64,000 nucleotides of DNA, from the NCBI GenBank assembly GCA_021234155.1, contig JAJEKV010000160.1:1-64000 (forward strand), in the 5' to 3' direction. The position numbers and the translations under genes were made by a program. Origin of the DNA: Isoetes taiwanensis. Its lineage: Eukaryota > Streptophyta > Lycopodiopsida > Isoetales > Isoetaceae. The notes under the pieces were generated by a model. That model did not search any database and was not told the origin of the DNA. It saw nothing but the letters and a program-made list of their open reading frames with translations. This document shows, piece after piece, positions 43,682 to 54,640 of this stretch. Positions within the stretch are counted from its first letter, which is position 1; each line of letters starts with the position of its first letter.

Positions 43682-44914
43682 CTAGGCTGCTAGGTGAGGC
43701 TTTGAGTCTGAACAAGCCTTTTCTTTTTTCACAAAGGGCAAATGATGATAATCAAACAGCTTCACTTTTGAAACCTTAGAAACCACTGAAGACTGAGCCA
43801 TGCATACCTCCATATGCAAGACAGGAGTAATTTTAACATTAGGATGCATAACAGGCCGTTCATAAGCTCTCCAAGCATCCCTATGTTTTGCAATTCCGTC
43901 AGGATCCTTTGAATTCTCAGAACAGCGTCCCTTTTCAGATTTTACGCTGCGCAAAGCAGGTTTACTGGAGCTGATTCTGCCATCAAGTGCATTTCTTAAG
44001 TTACTACTCACCTTCACTTGCTCAGACTCACAAACTTGTTTGTTCACTTTCTTATCACATGAAATATGTGCAACAGGGGGAGCCACAAGGCCAACATCTC
44101 TTCTCTTTGCTTTTGCATCTCTGTTTCTGTGTGTCTGAAAATTTCTTGCATGATCACAAGGTTCAGACACAAGATCACATGATCCTTCAGACTGTTTATC
44201 TACTCCTACAGATCTGCATGATGATGAAACTGCATCATGCACAGGGCGAACTGCAAAGCAATGTATATCAGAAGAAGGGCAACATGTGGCACCAGAATCA
44301 GAAGCTGAGCGTCCAAGCAGAGGCTCTAAGGGCAGAGAAGAAGTCTCAACTTTGCTAGCAGAACTGCTTCTGAACAAAACCTTAGAGCAACCTCTGGCAA
44401 ACTTTTCTGAGCTGCTATGGTCCATCTTGGTTATACCAAACATTTCCTTCCATGAAGAATTTTTAGGAGTTTTAGCAGGTTTTGGCAAGGTAGCAGAATC
44501 AGAAACAGAATCAGCAGGAGGAAGAGGAGGAGGCAAGCAAGAAATTGGTCTGATCTCTTTCTCAATACATTCGCTGACCTTGAACACCTCTGTTTGGCCA
44601 TGTCTGTCTCTGCCTGGTCGAGGAACCCTTGGCACAAGAGGCAAAGGCAGAATCCTTCCATTCTGAAACAGTTCATCAGCTGCTAACATAGACTTGCCAG
44701 ACTCACAGTCTAAATCTGGTATGTGCATCCCAAAATCAAAGTCCCCAGATGCACGAAAAGCATCATCTTTTCTTGAATTTAAAACCTGAGCCCCTGCTTG
44801 CACAAAATCCTGAGAGAAAGAAAGCCTTGGACCTGGCCAACTGATCTCATTGCCACAAGAAACATCAAGATCATTTGGAATATGATCGCCTTGCACAAAA
44901 TCTTTGTAGGCCAT
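43682..44914 (-). CDS. DUF1645 family protein
   Basis: A single open frame of 410 codons. The family block is clear near the N-terminus: FDFGMHIPD, then ADELFQNGRILPL, followed by a basic/Pro-rich stretch (LVPRVPRPGRDR and LPPPLPPADS), KNSSWKEMFGI and a long Ser-rich basic tail. DUF1645 (PF07816) proteins are plant-specific, generally intronless, and have no agreed biochemical role. The frame is open further upstream to 45019, but the Met at 44914 (MAYKDFVQGD) is chosen because a TATAAATA box lies at 44995-44988, so an upstream start would precede transcription. Sequence is intact with no internal stop. Confidence 0.88.
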   Translation of the reverse strand: MAYKDFVQGDHIPNDLDVSCGNEISWPGPRLSFSQDFVQAGAQVLNSRKDDAFRASGDFDFGMHIPDLDCESGKSMLAADELFQNGRILPLPLVPRVPRPGRDRHGQTEVFKVSECIEKEIRPISCLPPPLPPADSVSDSATLPKPAKTPKNSSWKEMFGITKMDHSSSEKFARGCSKVLFRSSSASKVETSSLPLEPLLGRSASDSGATCCPSSDIHCFAVRPVHDAVSSSCRSVGVDKQSEGSCDLVSEPCDHARNFQTHRNRDAKAKRRDVGLVAPPVAHISCDKKVNKQVCESEQVKVSSNLRNALDGRISSSKPALRSVKSEKGRCSENSKDPDGIAKHRDAWRAYERPVMHPNVKITPVLHMEVCMAQSSVVSKVSKVKLFDYHHLPFVKKEKACSDSKPHLAA

Positions 44915-44987
44915 GGCCCAATACTTGCAACGGAGCGAAGGGAAAAGGAACCCAGATGAAAACAGGATCTGCTGGACCAGGGACGAG

Positions 44988-44995
44988 TATTTATA
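44988..44995 (-). promoter_or_regulatory. TATA box of the DUF1645 gene
   Basis: TATAAATA on the minus strand, ~75 bp upstream of the chosen ATG; transcription would start near 44960. Confidence 0.7.
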
Positions 44996-45149
44996 GTCTG
45001 TTCTATCTAAACAGGGCAAAGATCTCGAAAAAATGGGAGACTAAAACTCCGTTAAAGGGATCGAAAACGGTGGCCTTTTATTATGCATACGAAATCACAG
45101 AGAAAGAACAGCTCACAGAGACGCTCCCGCCTTGATGTCTGTCTGGCCC

Positions 45150-47400
45150 AACGGAGTAAGACCCATTACCGAATTTAAGCTTATCTCTTAAGCCCGCCAT
45201 AGCCACGCAGCACGTCCTCTTCTTTGTCCTAGCCTCCTTTCCACATCAACTTGCCAGGAAGCACCGGAATAGCTCAGACGAAAAGGGGGTTTCTCCAGAC
45301 GCGCCCTAGGGGAGGTCGAAATTGGATTTCAAACCCTAGATCTCATTTCTGATCAACGAAACAGAGCCCAGATGCACAAAAGGACACAGCCAAAATATGG
45401 CCAAGAAAAAGCCGCACTGCCAAGAAGAAGATTTAAACGGAATAGAAGTACAATTTATCCCACTGGGTTTTCTTTTTTATGCGTAAACTATTCCCAAATT
45501 TAGCCGGAATTCACCATCCCCCTGCTGCCAAGATGCTCTGAAATGAGTCGGGAAATTTAATCTTTGAATTTATCCCTTGAATCTTTCAACCTGTTGAGTT
45601 CGCCGGATTATTCTTAATCATTAATGCTAAATTGACGCCTACTGAGGCTGAGAATTTAGGCCTGGTAATGGTTTTAAATGCCGATTGTTGGATTTGTTTT
45701 TTGTGGGTTGTTTTTCTGGATGTGGGCAAGGTTGAATAGGCTTCCGTTTTGTGTTTTTTCTGTGAATTTTCACGTCTTGGGTTCTGAAATTCTGGGTGGG
45801 CGAGCCTTTTGCTTTCACGAGTTTGAAATTTGGAGGATTGCTGTCAGATCTTTTGGAGTTGACCTACTGTCATGGATGAAATATGCATGGCATATGATGC
45901 ATGGGGTTGAATGGGGGCATGCCAAGCATCAAATCCAAGGCATGATGTAAGGCATGGGGCGGGATTGATGCTTCAAACTAAAAGGATTAAAGGCTGGGAA
46001 CAAATTTAACTGATTTTTTCTACCACTGCACTCATAGTTTGCATCTAGCAGTCAAGTCTCAGTCCTTTCTGTCCAGTTTCAGAGGCCCTCCTTCCCACAC
46101 TATACACCTGTATCCTTCACATTCATTACCAGCTCATGCCTTCTATCCTTTTCCTTTTTATTTCTCAGCACAATGGTTCCTCCTTATGCTCTAACTTAAC
46201 CTGTTTATTTATTCCATCATGCTTTCTATCCCTTTCCTTTTTATTTTGCAAATAATGGTTGTTTTTGGACTACCTTTCACTTGCTTCTTCCTCTCTATCT
46301 ATCCCTTTCTTTTTTAACTCTAGAACAAATGTTTTTCCTGCCCTAAATGCCAACTGAAGAATATATTGAAGAATACATAACACTTCTTCCATGCATTCCA
46401 CCACTTTTTTCATTGCATTTATTTATGCTCAAATTCAATTTCTATTTATGCTCATATTAAATACCTCCTTCACTCCTTCTATCCCTTTCCTTTTTACTCC
46501 AAAACATATGCTTTTCCTCCAATGAAGAATATAAAACTCTCTTCTTCCATGCATTCCACCACTTTTCCATTACATTAGTACTCAAATTCAATTTCTATTT
46601 ATGCTCGTATTAAATACCTTCTTCACTCCCTTGATTTGACTGGATGATTGCCTAAGGGGTATTTGACTTAAAAAAAAAAAGCAAGTAGATCATCTGTGAG
46701 CAGGTCCCATGTTTTGTTTGCCACCTCATGTTGGGTGTATAGTATCCTTCTATCTTTTATGACATGGTCCACCTACCTGCCTAATGATTAAGTTCACCTC
46801 AAACATGAAGTTCACCTCAAACATGTCTTCGACATGATGGTTCTCTTTTCAAATCCCAGTGTACCTTTTGTATTTGGAAATACCTGAAAGACAGACATAT
46901 TTTAACGTTTTGCCCTGAGATCCCCAGTCGTCGCAACATTCTTTGAATGCCCTTTTCATAGCATCTTAATTTGTTTTATCTCCAGTGGTTTGCATATGCT
47001 ATATGTCAATCATAACTAAATGACTGCACACGTGTATGACGATGCGACGACAAATTAACTTGCCAGTTATTCTTTCTCTTTCATATCACTTGGCGTATAG
47101 TCTAAGAATTCAAATAACGTTGTAGTAATTTACAATTTTGTGTAAACCAATGTCAAATTCTTTATGCAAATATGTGTTCTGTCAAAGTTAGGCATTACAA
47201 CTTTCACAATGATTGGCGCAGATACATAATAGTTTGGACTAGTGCGGCAACTACAATCCAACTTGCATGAAGTTTTAGTTGACTAAACAAAACTTGACTA
47301 CATGTGCATGCATTTAGCAAAGAATTCGAAGATCAACGCTTAAAAAAAATATTTGCCTCAAGTTCCTTGTTTATAGTTATCTAGAACGTATACAGGATAT
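45150..47400. other. Intergenic
   Basis: No gene recognised. Between ~46140 and 46630 the sequence is pyrimidine-rich with repeated CTATCCCTTTCCTTTTT words and one larger duplication listed separately. Confidence 0.6.
46383..46635. repeat. ~158 bp tandem duplication
   Basis: CTTCTTCCATGCATTCCACC occurs at 46383 and 46541, each followed by CTCAAATTCAATTTCTATTT and TATTAAATACCT; the second unit is partial. Confidence 0.85.
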
Positions 47401-47401
47401 G

Positions 47402-47580
47402 TTATTTACTTGATTTTCCAGCTGTGGAAACAAGGAGACGTGCAGCAGCACGAAACCCTATTGACATAGCAGGAAGGTCAAGTAAATGATCTTCCATGTA
47501 ACGTGGAATTCTGTTAGTCATCCATTCTTGCCACGTCTCGCAAATCTCACAGTTGAAGCCAAGAAGGTGAGCAAAAAAAT
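47402..47580 (-). CDS. Possible orphan exon, unrecognised
   Basis: Minus-strand frame CETWQEWMTNRIPRYMEDHL followed by a segment rich in Ala/Leu and ending GKS at a possible GTAAAT donor (~47408). Composition is protein-like, unlike the surrounding sequence, and the upstream pyrimidine-rich stretch could be an acceptor. No partner exon was found and the family is not recognised. Confidence 0.25.
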
Positions 47581-47959
47581 CAAAATGCCAGTAAGTTGGG
47601 AAAAAAAAAAACAATGCCATGTGGCAGTATATGATTGGATGACAGGGCAGAATAACCATTAACTGACTTTTACGTGATAAACAAGTGCACGAGAATAGAA
47701 TAGAATAGAATAGACCACAGTAATTACATGACCAAAGTAATTCATCATTCCTATCAAGCAAGTGTAGGATCTAACAACCAACCTATAGGCAAGATCCATG
47801 TCCACAACAAAAGGTATAAAAGCAATTTGAGATTGAAAAAAGTCGTGCCCTCTTAAATGTCTTGACTCACCTCCTGGTCGTTGGCCCTTCATTTCAATTG
47901 GTTTGCTTTTCACTTTCACTTGCAGAAATTGTTTCTTTTTTCCTTTCAACACGACATTG

Positions 47960-48930
47960 CTTTAGAAATGCTAGAGCTATATTTTAAATACTTGTAAAGA
48001 TATTATTGTTTGGTATCTTATTTACACAACCATGTATGGACTTCTTCCAAAAAGACCACCCAGATTGTTTGCATTTAATGGGGATGCAGACGTGAACATA
48101 ACAATAACCTAATTTGCAGACTTGTGTTGCTTGTCGTGCAATCTACTATTTGCATTATGTTTATTCCTTTAATAGAGCAAAGATATATATAGATTAGTCC
48201 TAAGTTTTAGTCAAATGACTTCATTTGAAGGAAATTGGTAGAAACTACTACATGAATATCATCACGTGTTGCATAAATTATCCAATGCACATGGGGTGAA
48301 TCTATAAAAATGAATCAATAAAGGAAATGCTAGTTGTGTGATTGTCCACGTTATGATGGAGAGAACTAGAAACTCATAGCATTCACATGGATATGTGTGC
48401 CTCTGTCGTCAATTGAGATATTTCATCAGTATACTCAAAAAGCTTTTTTGTCTGTATGATTTGACATGTACTCTCAGAAGTATAAAGATCAAATATGATC
48501 CTACTACTACAATCCTTACATGACACGATTGGCATCTTATAATATACATGTCCTTCCGTATCATCCAACCCAATCCAAATGTTAAACAATTTATGCTTAT
48601 AGAGGTGGAACTAAAGAAGAAGTTCTTTATACTCATCCTTCAACTTAGATATGCTTGCACAATTGAAGTGAGCCAATGCCACCTTGGTTCTTTTTTCTAC
48701 TCCATCCTTGCCACTCTCCCTAACCAAAGCATTGATAACTTTTTCTTTTCTCTTTGATTACATTTGAAATGTTATTTGCTGTTGGAACCTTAGACCCACC
48801 ACACTTGAGGTCATGGTTTCAAGTATGACTAGTGTCAAGTTCAGTAGTGGGGATCCACATGGACACGAATGTGAGTCTCTGAACTCTAAAATACTCCAAC
48901 AAAGAGCACATGTGAGCTAGTGAATGATAT
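47960..48930. other. Intergenic, nothing recognised
   Basis: AT-rich, only short chance frames. Confidence 0.6.
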
Positions 48931-48932
48931 AG

Positions 48933-48952
48933 TTAGGGTTTAGGGTTTAGGG
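48933..48952 (+). repeat. Interstitial telomere-type repeat (TTTAGGG)3
   Basis: TTAGGGTTTAGGGTTTAGGG, three units of the plant telomere repeat. It lies directly upstream of the zinc-knuckle fragment. Confidence 0.85.
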
Positions 48953-48960
48953 TGTAAATA

Positions 48961-49303
48961 TTGCATAGGAGTCATTTGTGAATGTTATGGTCTTTTAGGA
49001 CATACTATCAAGCATTGTCATGTGATTAGCTTCCACAATTTGCATGGAATATGCACATATTGCAGAGTGAGAGGGTATTGTCATCTTCAGTGTCCCATTA
49101 CACCATGGATTCTAATGCCAGCTCCAAATAATTCTCTTAATGTTCGTGGCAGGAGGGCTGTACAACTGCAACAAGAGGAACAATTTGTTGGGTGCATGGA
49201 GAACACTTATATGAAACAAGGAAAAAATTTGGGCTTTCTGGCCCCTTTGGATTTGGAGCATCATGGAGCAGTTGGATCACAGAAAGATCTTTGTCTCAAA
49301 TAA
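48961..49303 (+). pseudogene. Zinc-knuckle (CCHC-like) fragment of a retroelement-type protein
   Basis: The frame reads CECYGLLGHTIKHC and then CTYCRVRGYCHLQC. Both approach the CX2CX4HX4C zinc knuckle, but the first has its second Cys displaced by one and the second has Tyr in place of the His. Paired knuckles of this kind occur in plant LINE ORF1 and related gag-like proteins. The tail is Gln/Glu-rich and ends at a stop at 49301. No neighbouring reverse transcriptase was found, so it is a relic. Confidence 0.45.
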
Positions 49304-49309
49304 AAGGCT

Positions 49310-51770
49310 CAAATACAAGAACATTTGCATTTTGCTTTGTCACAAAAAAATCTTAATCTTAAAGAAGAAGTTCAGCTACAAGAACATTCTCATGTTGCAT
49401 TTGTTGGTTTCACAGAGTTATCAGATTTGGGATTAGGATAGATGGCAAAAGGCAAGTGAACGTAGCAACTTAAGAACAAATGTGACTGATAAGCTACAAA
49501 AACAACTGCTCGAGTCTTTTCGGTTTGCAGCAGCAAGTACTAAAGGTGTAGATAAGTTTAAAATGGAGCAGTACAAATCATTTGATTTGGAAGTATTATT
49601 TGTATGTAATAATAGTAATGTTGAATTTTTTCTTCAAAAGGAAGCTCATGACCAGGAACTAGAACTCCCAGAACAATATCTGCACCAATGCAATTGGATA
49701 AGGCAAATGAACGAGGCATAGGTTTGGAGTCTGCATTGATACAGTGCAAAGGAGAAGAAAATAAAGAAGAGCTAGAGAAAAGAGATGTTCACAGAGCTAA
49801 GTTCTGGTATTGCAAATTTATTTCATGATTCAGTGTTGGCAAGAGGAAGGCTAAATGCTACATTAGAAGCATTTTGTGCACTTCTGAGTCCTATGTATGC
49901 TACTCACTTGGACACCATCGATGCTGCCCTTGTTGAAACTTCTCAAGTTGTTTCAAAAACAACATTGCCTTTAAAGCTAACACAAGCTTTTATTCTATTA
50001 ATAACCTTTGTTCTGAGCAGTTTTTCAACTCCATATTGCTTGCTGCAAATGCAAGTCATTACCTTGAAAATTCTGTTTCTTCTGGCTAAGCTTCACTAAT
50101 GATCCATCCAGCTTTGGCTTCTTCACCTGCTTCAGGCTCTGCTAAATCTATTCTATCAAGTTCAGATATCCTTGTCAAAACCTTGCCTGATTATTTTGAA
50201 AGCCAATGGGAAATGGTTGCTTTGCTCATATCTCTGGCACTGCTAAATCGTTCCACAGCTCTGGCCTTGCATGTGTTACAAGTGATTATCCTGTCATTTC
50301 TTCAACTTGATTATTTTACCATCCTAAGAGCGGGAATAGGCTAATCTAGCAATCTAAATGCAAATTCATGGCTGAAGGGACCAACCACTGTTTTTTGAGC
50401 CTAATGTTGGCCTGTTGGCCAACATCTATGTTTTTTTGTTTCTCCTTTGCTTCTGACAGTTTACATCTTGTAGGAACGCTCATCCATATTACACATTCCC
50501 CTTTCTAAGCCAAAAACACTTGGATATTTCATCTAGTTCTATTTTTCCCCCTTGACCATTGCTCAAAGTTCTCAATTTTTTTTTAGCCATACAAAATCTG
50601 CAGTACTATGATGTATGGGCCTTTTTCGATATGAAGTTGTTATCAGGGCCGAAAATAGAGGGACCACTTCGTGAAATGGAAAGGAATGCTTTTAGAAGAC
50701 GGTGAAGGGTCATAGGTGGACTGAGTTAGAAGGATTTTCGATGAAGGCAAGCATAAAGCAGAGATCTTTGCAATCATAAAATCACGGGCCATTATGCAAG
50801 AGGTCTTGCATTATTGCTTTGTCGCAAAATAATATTGATATTATTATCTATCCTTTTCTAAATCGAGTTGCTTGATATATAGTTGTTGTTGTTAATCCAG
50901 TGATCTAATTCAATCCTTTGTCCTGTTATTTTTGCATGGAAATATAAGCATTTGTTTGTTTCGTCAATCCTTCTGAAGTTTAAACCCAAGCTCAAAAACT
51001 TATTGAGCATTACGTATCTTGTTCTTCTTTCCTTAGTGTCGCATCAATTTGAGTTCCCTTAAAAAATAGTTTGCATAAGGAGCTTTGACCTATCGCATGC
51101 ACATTGCCCAATTTGATTCTGAACACATACATAAATCTGCACTTAAAGAAGATGGATGTCGTCCTTAGCATCATTACAATTAATCTAACATAGTTAATTA
51201 GACATCCTAACGTAAACATGGTAATACTTAATCTTCTTTGCTTGCAAATTCCCACTTGCGGAAGTGTTCTTTGCATGTTGTGCTCCTCATAATTGTCGAT
51301 TTTCTTGACTGAAGGAACTTCATAAGTTCCAAGAAAAGTTCTCCATCTTCAAGTTCAAGGATATGTTGATCACGTGTTGATGATGGCATAGGTCATCCTC
51401 GTCCCAGTCCTTTTCTTCAGCTGCTACTAGCAAAAGTTCAAAGCTTTTATTTCTATCTTCCTCTGCTGCAGTGCCCTAGTCAAAGATTCTAATGTTGCCC
51501 GACTCCAACCTTGGTTAGTTATGAGATAAATGTCTGGCTGACATGCAAATGAAGCACAATATTTTTGTCTTTGCTATTCCTTTTTTTATCAGGTTCATCG
51601 TATTGCATAATTCTAGGAGCGTTGCTTTCATTGGAGGCCTCCGGCCTTCCCCATATCATTCCTTCCATTTCTATCTTACTGATTGGACAGCCTTTCATGA
51701 GACATGTTTCCATCTCTCATGTTGTTGAGACATCCGTGCAAGATTACTTCCTTTTTCTTGTTTGCCGGTA
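49310..51770. other. Intergenic, weak coding-like stretches
   Basis: Plus-strand frames at 49482-49721, 49785-50099 and 50099-50344 have fairly protein-like composition but no recognisable motif and no common frame. They may be decayed remains of the same element as the zinc-knuckle fragment. Confidence 0.3.
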
Positions 51771-51773
51771 GCT

Positions 51774-52097
51774 TTACCTATTGATGTCCTTCATTGTCGG
51801 GGCAAAGGTCATATGACGTGTAGCAGTCAACTTCAAAATCATTGCATAATCTTCTGCTTCTCTACTAGTAGTTTGTCTCTCCAGTTTCTCACTTGGCCTT
51901 AAGTTCCTGGTAAAGACCTCCAATATAGCGGCTTTCTTCTCTGGCAGTGAGACATTATAAAGCCTTAAGCTCATGTAGGTTTGAATGTACTCAGCTATAA
52001 ACTTGTTCTCTTGCTTCAATCTGGCCAAAAACTGCCTTTGCTCCATCATGAAATCATTGGGAATCCAATAATTATGGAGAGTTTCAAGGAAGTCCAT
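51774..52097 (-). pseudogene. Ty3/gypsy gag fragment
   Basis: The frame contains FMMEQRQFLARLKQENKFIA and EYIQTYMSLRLYNVSLPEKK, the typical 'F..EQR..F..LKQ...VAEYI..F..L' pattern of the retrotransposon gag domain (PF03732), ending with NLRPSEKLE. The N- and C-terminal parts, zinc knuckle, protease and polymerase are all absent. No LTRs were found. It is a short relic, not an active element. Confidence 0.7.
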
Positions 52098-52679
52098 CCT
52101 TGGTCGTAGTACCCACTCCTACAAAATTTCTCCACCAAATAAGTCAACCCCATTCAACCTAGTACAAATTAGTGGGAACCCAATCAAATGACTGTGCAAA
52201 ACTGAATGACTTGATGAATCTCTGCTTTTACTATGATTCCTTCAGTTCTCTCAACCTTTCAAAGCTTTGGAGGTTTACATTCTTCCACAATACCACAATA
52301 ATATCTTGTTGTATGCTTGCCTCTTTCTTGGACTTATGATGTTTTATTTTATGTTCTCTATTGTCCAGTGATGTTGAAGAAGAGATCTAATCTTTCTCCT
52401 TGTTCTTGAACGAGTGGAGCTACGTCCTTGGCTAGTAGTAGATGTTGCCCTTGAATGTGAACCTTGAGAATGTGAACGGGAAGATATGTTTGTTGGACAT
52501 ACATGGTCTCAATCTCTTTCCTAATCTTGCGAAATGTTTTTGCAACCAGGAGCTTGACTTTCGCCTGATTCATAAGGGTAAGAATATCTCAGCTGGTGAG
52601 TTGGTCGATCCCCAGTCGACATGCATTTGCAATTTGTTGGCAACATTCTTGTCAACGAAAATAATCAAATTATGAAGAT

Positions 52680-54240
52680 AAATTCTACAACTAAATTATT
52701 TTAAGTTACAAACAAGCAAGAATGCTAAATGATTACTAGGCATTATATACTTAAAGTTAATCATACAAGAAATTATGCTAAACACTGTTAATTACTATCC
52801 CTGAGGGAGAATTTGCATTGTCGATACAAAATATGTTATGTTTGTTTATGAAGCTCAAGTTTGATTACAAAAATTGAGCACGTCGCCTTTACTCATTCAT
52901 GCCAATCGTTGCTCCTCCATCTACGCAATGCCTCTTTCCATGCTCTTCGAAAGTGAAATTACGAGTTGATTATATAGAACAGATGATCTGCCCAACCTAG
53001 TAATTATTTAAGCCTCTCGTGGACTCCTTAATGAACTCTTGGTGTTCTCTCATAGAAAAAACTAGGAGGATGTTAAAAGTAAGCCAATCTCTACAGCTTG
53101 CTTGCTCGCATTTTTTAATTGTTGCTCCAGTTGCTTGGTCAGATTGTCCGCTATTTTGGTGCGTTTAAAGAATCACGGGAGTGGAGAGGTTGCTTAAGAG
53201 ATAGACCAAAAGGGTTATGAGAGTTAATTGTAATCCTCCATACATTTTAAACTCAAGAAAACAAGGTCATATATTAATCTTTTAAAGTTTTATTCAACTG
53301 GAAAGTTGATATACAACTATGATTTGATAAAAGCCAATCAGTAGTTCAAATACTATAAAGAAAATCCTCTCGGTGAAGCACTCCCTAAAATCTTACTTAT
53401 TGAATTGGATTTGTTTGGTCTAGCAAAAAAACTAATTTACCTTTTATTTTAAGGTCCTAAAGTTTGAATGGTTTTGAACGCTGGATTAAATTCATGATTC
53501 TCCAAAACTCATGTGTTTTTACTATATGATTATGTTTTTAAAATTGGCTCTTCCTGATTTTGTTCATAGGATTGGCTCTTCCTGGCATGGATGCCACGCT
53601 TTGATATTCTAGCGATGCAACAAGTGGTTTCATGCCTAGAAAAATATCACACTAAAATGCTCACAAGAATACCTGTGCAGGATAATTCGATTTAACCATC
53701 ATTCATTTAAAGTGGATTTATGTCTGTTCCAAAAGCATGCCACTTTTGTATACCCTTTTTTCAATGTAGTGTTGTGGTGTGTGACATGCTATTTTGCTAG
53801 AGTGCAAATTTTTATATTATAGTAGTGGGTGGTTTAACATTTTCTTATTTTAGTTAGAAGAATGTGTTATTTGATTAACATTTGTAGATAACAACACATC
53901 AATATAGACAAGTTTGATTTGTCCAACTGATGAAACCGCGAGCCGACTGAATTTTTTACATTGTATTCACTTGATATGAAGATTACATCATGGAGGGACT
54001 AGTCCTTTCTTTGTCAAATATCTCTCAAGATAGGGATCCACCTCCTTAGTCCGATCTAGTTTTGGATGGATTTTGACAACATCTGATACTGTTTTACCAG
54101 CAGCCAACCCACTCATGATGGACATAAATAGTACTAGAAACTCATCTGTTGAGTAATCTAGTGGAGTATAACTTGGTGGATTTAAAGCCTGACTTTGATT
54201 ATAAAAGCACTTAAGAGCATCATCATCTACTATTATGATG
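52680..54240. other. Intergenic, nothing recognised
   Basis: AT-rich sequence without supported features. Confidence 0.6.
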
Positions 54241-54242
54241 TC

Positions 54243-54640
54243 CTATTTCTTTTGCATGCCAAGCTGATCCATCATAGTACCGGGATGTTTAACGAAGACC
54301 GGTTTGCCATCCAGATCTCTTGGATGTAGAAATTTTGTACGCTTAGTTTGATCCCAAATCGTCACAAAGTCTCTATTCATTCCTGGTAATACTCTAATAA
54401 TTTCTTCAATATTTCTGCATTCCATTGAGGACCAGATGACAACTCGAAATAATCTGAATGCCTCATTCATCATATCTTCTAAGTATGGGCGAGGAAAGAT
54501 CTACTTAGTATTCGATTCTAGAGGGACTTGTTCGAAGTCATCCCTGTTAATAAGCTTCTTAGAAAACGTTTTACACGGGACACCATTCAGATCGAAGACA
54601 ATGATTTTGTCACAAGCAGGTGGAGCCCAGAACCATGGAA
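54243..54640 (-). pseudogene. FCP1/NIF-type phosphatase segment of the large gene
   Basis: The minus strand reads KIIVFDLNGVPC, then after a TAG codon IFPRPYLEDMMNEAFRLFRV, VIWSSMECRNIEEII, TIWDQTKRTKF and LDGKPVFVKHPGT. This follows the HAD-fold NIF order: D-L-[DN]-G catalytic loop, 'RPYxxxFL', 'VxIWSS', 'WDQxxCT', 'KPLxxK'. The second Asp of the usual DxDx(T/V) loop is Asn here (DLNG), as in some plant relatives. The family dephosphorylates the RNA polymerase II C-terminal domain and other phosphoserine targets. The 3' end stops at 54243 soon after the domain. Confidence 0.65.

Noticed and set aside
44915-45019. Upstream Met at 45019 for the DUF1645 gene
   Set aside because: It lies upstream of the TATAAATA box at 44988-44995, and the extra 35 residues do not resemble the family N-terminus.
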